Assembly (NCBI RefSeq): GCF_000702945.1
Contig: NZ_JNLE01000005.1
Location: forward strand, 1,488,001-1,552,000
Reading direction: 5' to 3'
Source: Clostridium sp. KNHs205
Lineage (GTDB): Bacteria; Bacillota; Clostridia; Lachnospirales; Lachnospiraceae
DNA: 64,000 bases
The notes beneath the pieces are model-generated. The model was not told where the DNA came from. It made no database searches and worked only from the letters and a program-made list of their open reading frames with translations. Below, piece by piece: positions 63,761 through 64,000 of this stretch (within the stretch, counting starts at the first letter, position 1; each line of letters opens with the position of its first letter). Position numbers and translations under genes: made by a program.

Positions 63761-64000
63761 TTATCTGCCTAAAGTAATCACCTTGGTAGATACTTTTTCC
63801 CCGAACCACTCGTCATGTTCTACGAATACCAGGGTAGGCTCTATTGCAAGAATTGCCTTCTCAAGCTGTTCTCTAAAATAAATATCCATATAATTGAGGG
63901 GTTCATCAAAGAGAATAAGATGATTTCCCAGAGACAGTGCCCTTGCGACTTCAATTTTCTTTAACTCTCCTCTGCTAAAGGTCTCCAGGGGCCGTTCAAA
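63761..64000 (-). CDS. ABC-F family ATPase, C-terminal fragment (window edge)
   Basis: The last 79 residues of a gene that starts beyond the window. Signature FSRGELKKIEVARALSLG, Walker B LILFDEPLNYMD and switch His VFVEHDEWF are characteristic of ABC-F ribosome-protection ATPases of the Lsa/Vga type, where DEPLNYMD replaces DEPTNHLD. They dislodge antibiotics such as lincosamides, pleuromutilins and streptogramins, or serve translation; which applies cannot be read from this fragment. A hairpin at about 63687-63729 (ATACAGGGAA with TTCCCTGTAT) follows the stop. Confidence 0.85.
   Translation of the reverse strand, partial: FERPLETFSRGELKKIEVARALSLGNHLILFDEPLNYMDIYFREQLEKAILAIEPTLVFVEHDEWFGEKVSTKVITLGR

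Noticed and set aside
1-64000. tRNA and rRNA genes
   Set aside because: No CCA-ended cloverleaf or conserved rRNA segment was noticed by eye; a tRNA covariance search would settle this.

Overview
The window looks like a chromosomal segment of a low-GC Gram-positive anaerobe of the class Clostridia, most likely a Lachnospiraceae relative. The inference rests on T-box leaders before glyS, lysS and ilvB, single-subunit GlyS, an orphan MsmX/UgpC sugar ATPase, the ftsE-ftsX-M23 peptidase-ctpA-uvrB-uvrA order, strong AGGAGG-type ribosome binding sites, and very AT-rich spacers. No rRNA, tRNA or CRISPR array was seen.

Positions 1-13245 are accessory DNA. Downstream of guaA, whose last codons read Glu-Phe-Glu-stop, the motif ATTCAAACTC (the guaA 3' end read on the + strand) or its variant ACTCAAACTC recurs at about 13234, 9861, 4228, 4158, 2519 and 1299. 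Four of the copies lie next to a GGCTTCCC hairpin arm like the guaA terminator. This looks like stacked remnants of integrative elements at the guaA 3' end, with no integrase left in the window. The segments hold a TetR-controlled nitroreductase / nitronate monooxygenase / radical SAM cassette; an element backbone (replication initiator with a TTG start, candidate antisense control RNA, excisionase-like protein, XRE regulator with palindromic operator); a two-gene FRG-domain / DUF262 operon that is a candidate defence system; a nucleoside-deoxyribosyltransferase/TIR-like orphan; and truncated or frameshifted genes. At the extreme left is an AraC-type DNA-binding domain fused in frame to a methyltransferase, cut by the window edge.

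Positions 13234-31292 are mostly core genome: guaA, yfbR-like nucleotidase, uvrA, uvrB (LexA box), the ftsEX/peptidoglycan-hydrolase/ctpA division cluster, a CdaR/PucR-type regulator, msmX and a YitT protein. Positions 31546-36053 encode two secreted proteins (DUF5704-like and S-layer-homology-like). Positions 36892-51815 hold glyS, lysS and ilvBN with T-box leaders, interspersed with acetyltransferases, methyltransferases, a soluble PocR-MCP sensor, an XRE-BtrH protein and an unannotated 49-residue ORF with its own RBS and terminator.

Positions 52201-64000 hold a linearmycin-resistance-like ABC transporter plus two-component system, a tyrosine phosphatase, trmO, a LexA-controlled Y-family polymerase with a translationally coupled small protein, a hydrolase and MarR regulator sharing an identical operator, and the end of an ABC-F ATPase. 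A recurring oddity is a set of unrelated intergenic tandem-repeat arrays (units 9 to about 35 bp), one of which begins inside the lysS stop region. There is also a 214-bp fold-back element and two IS150-end-like palindromes.
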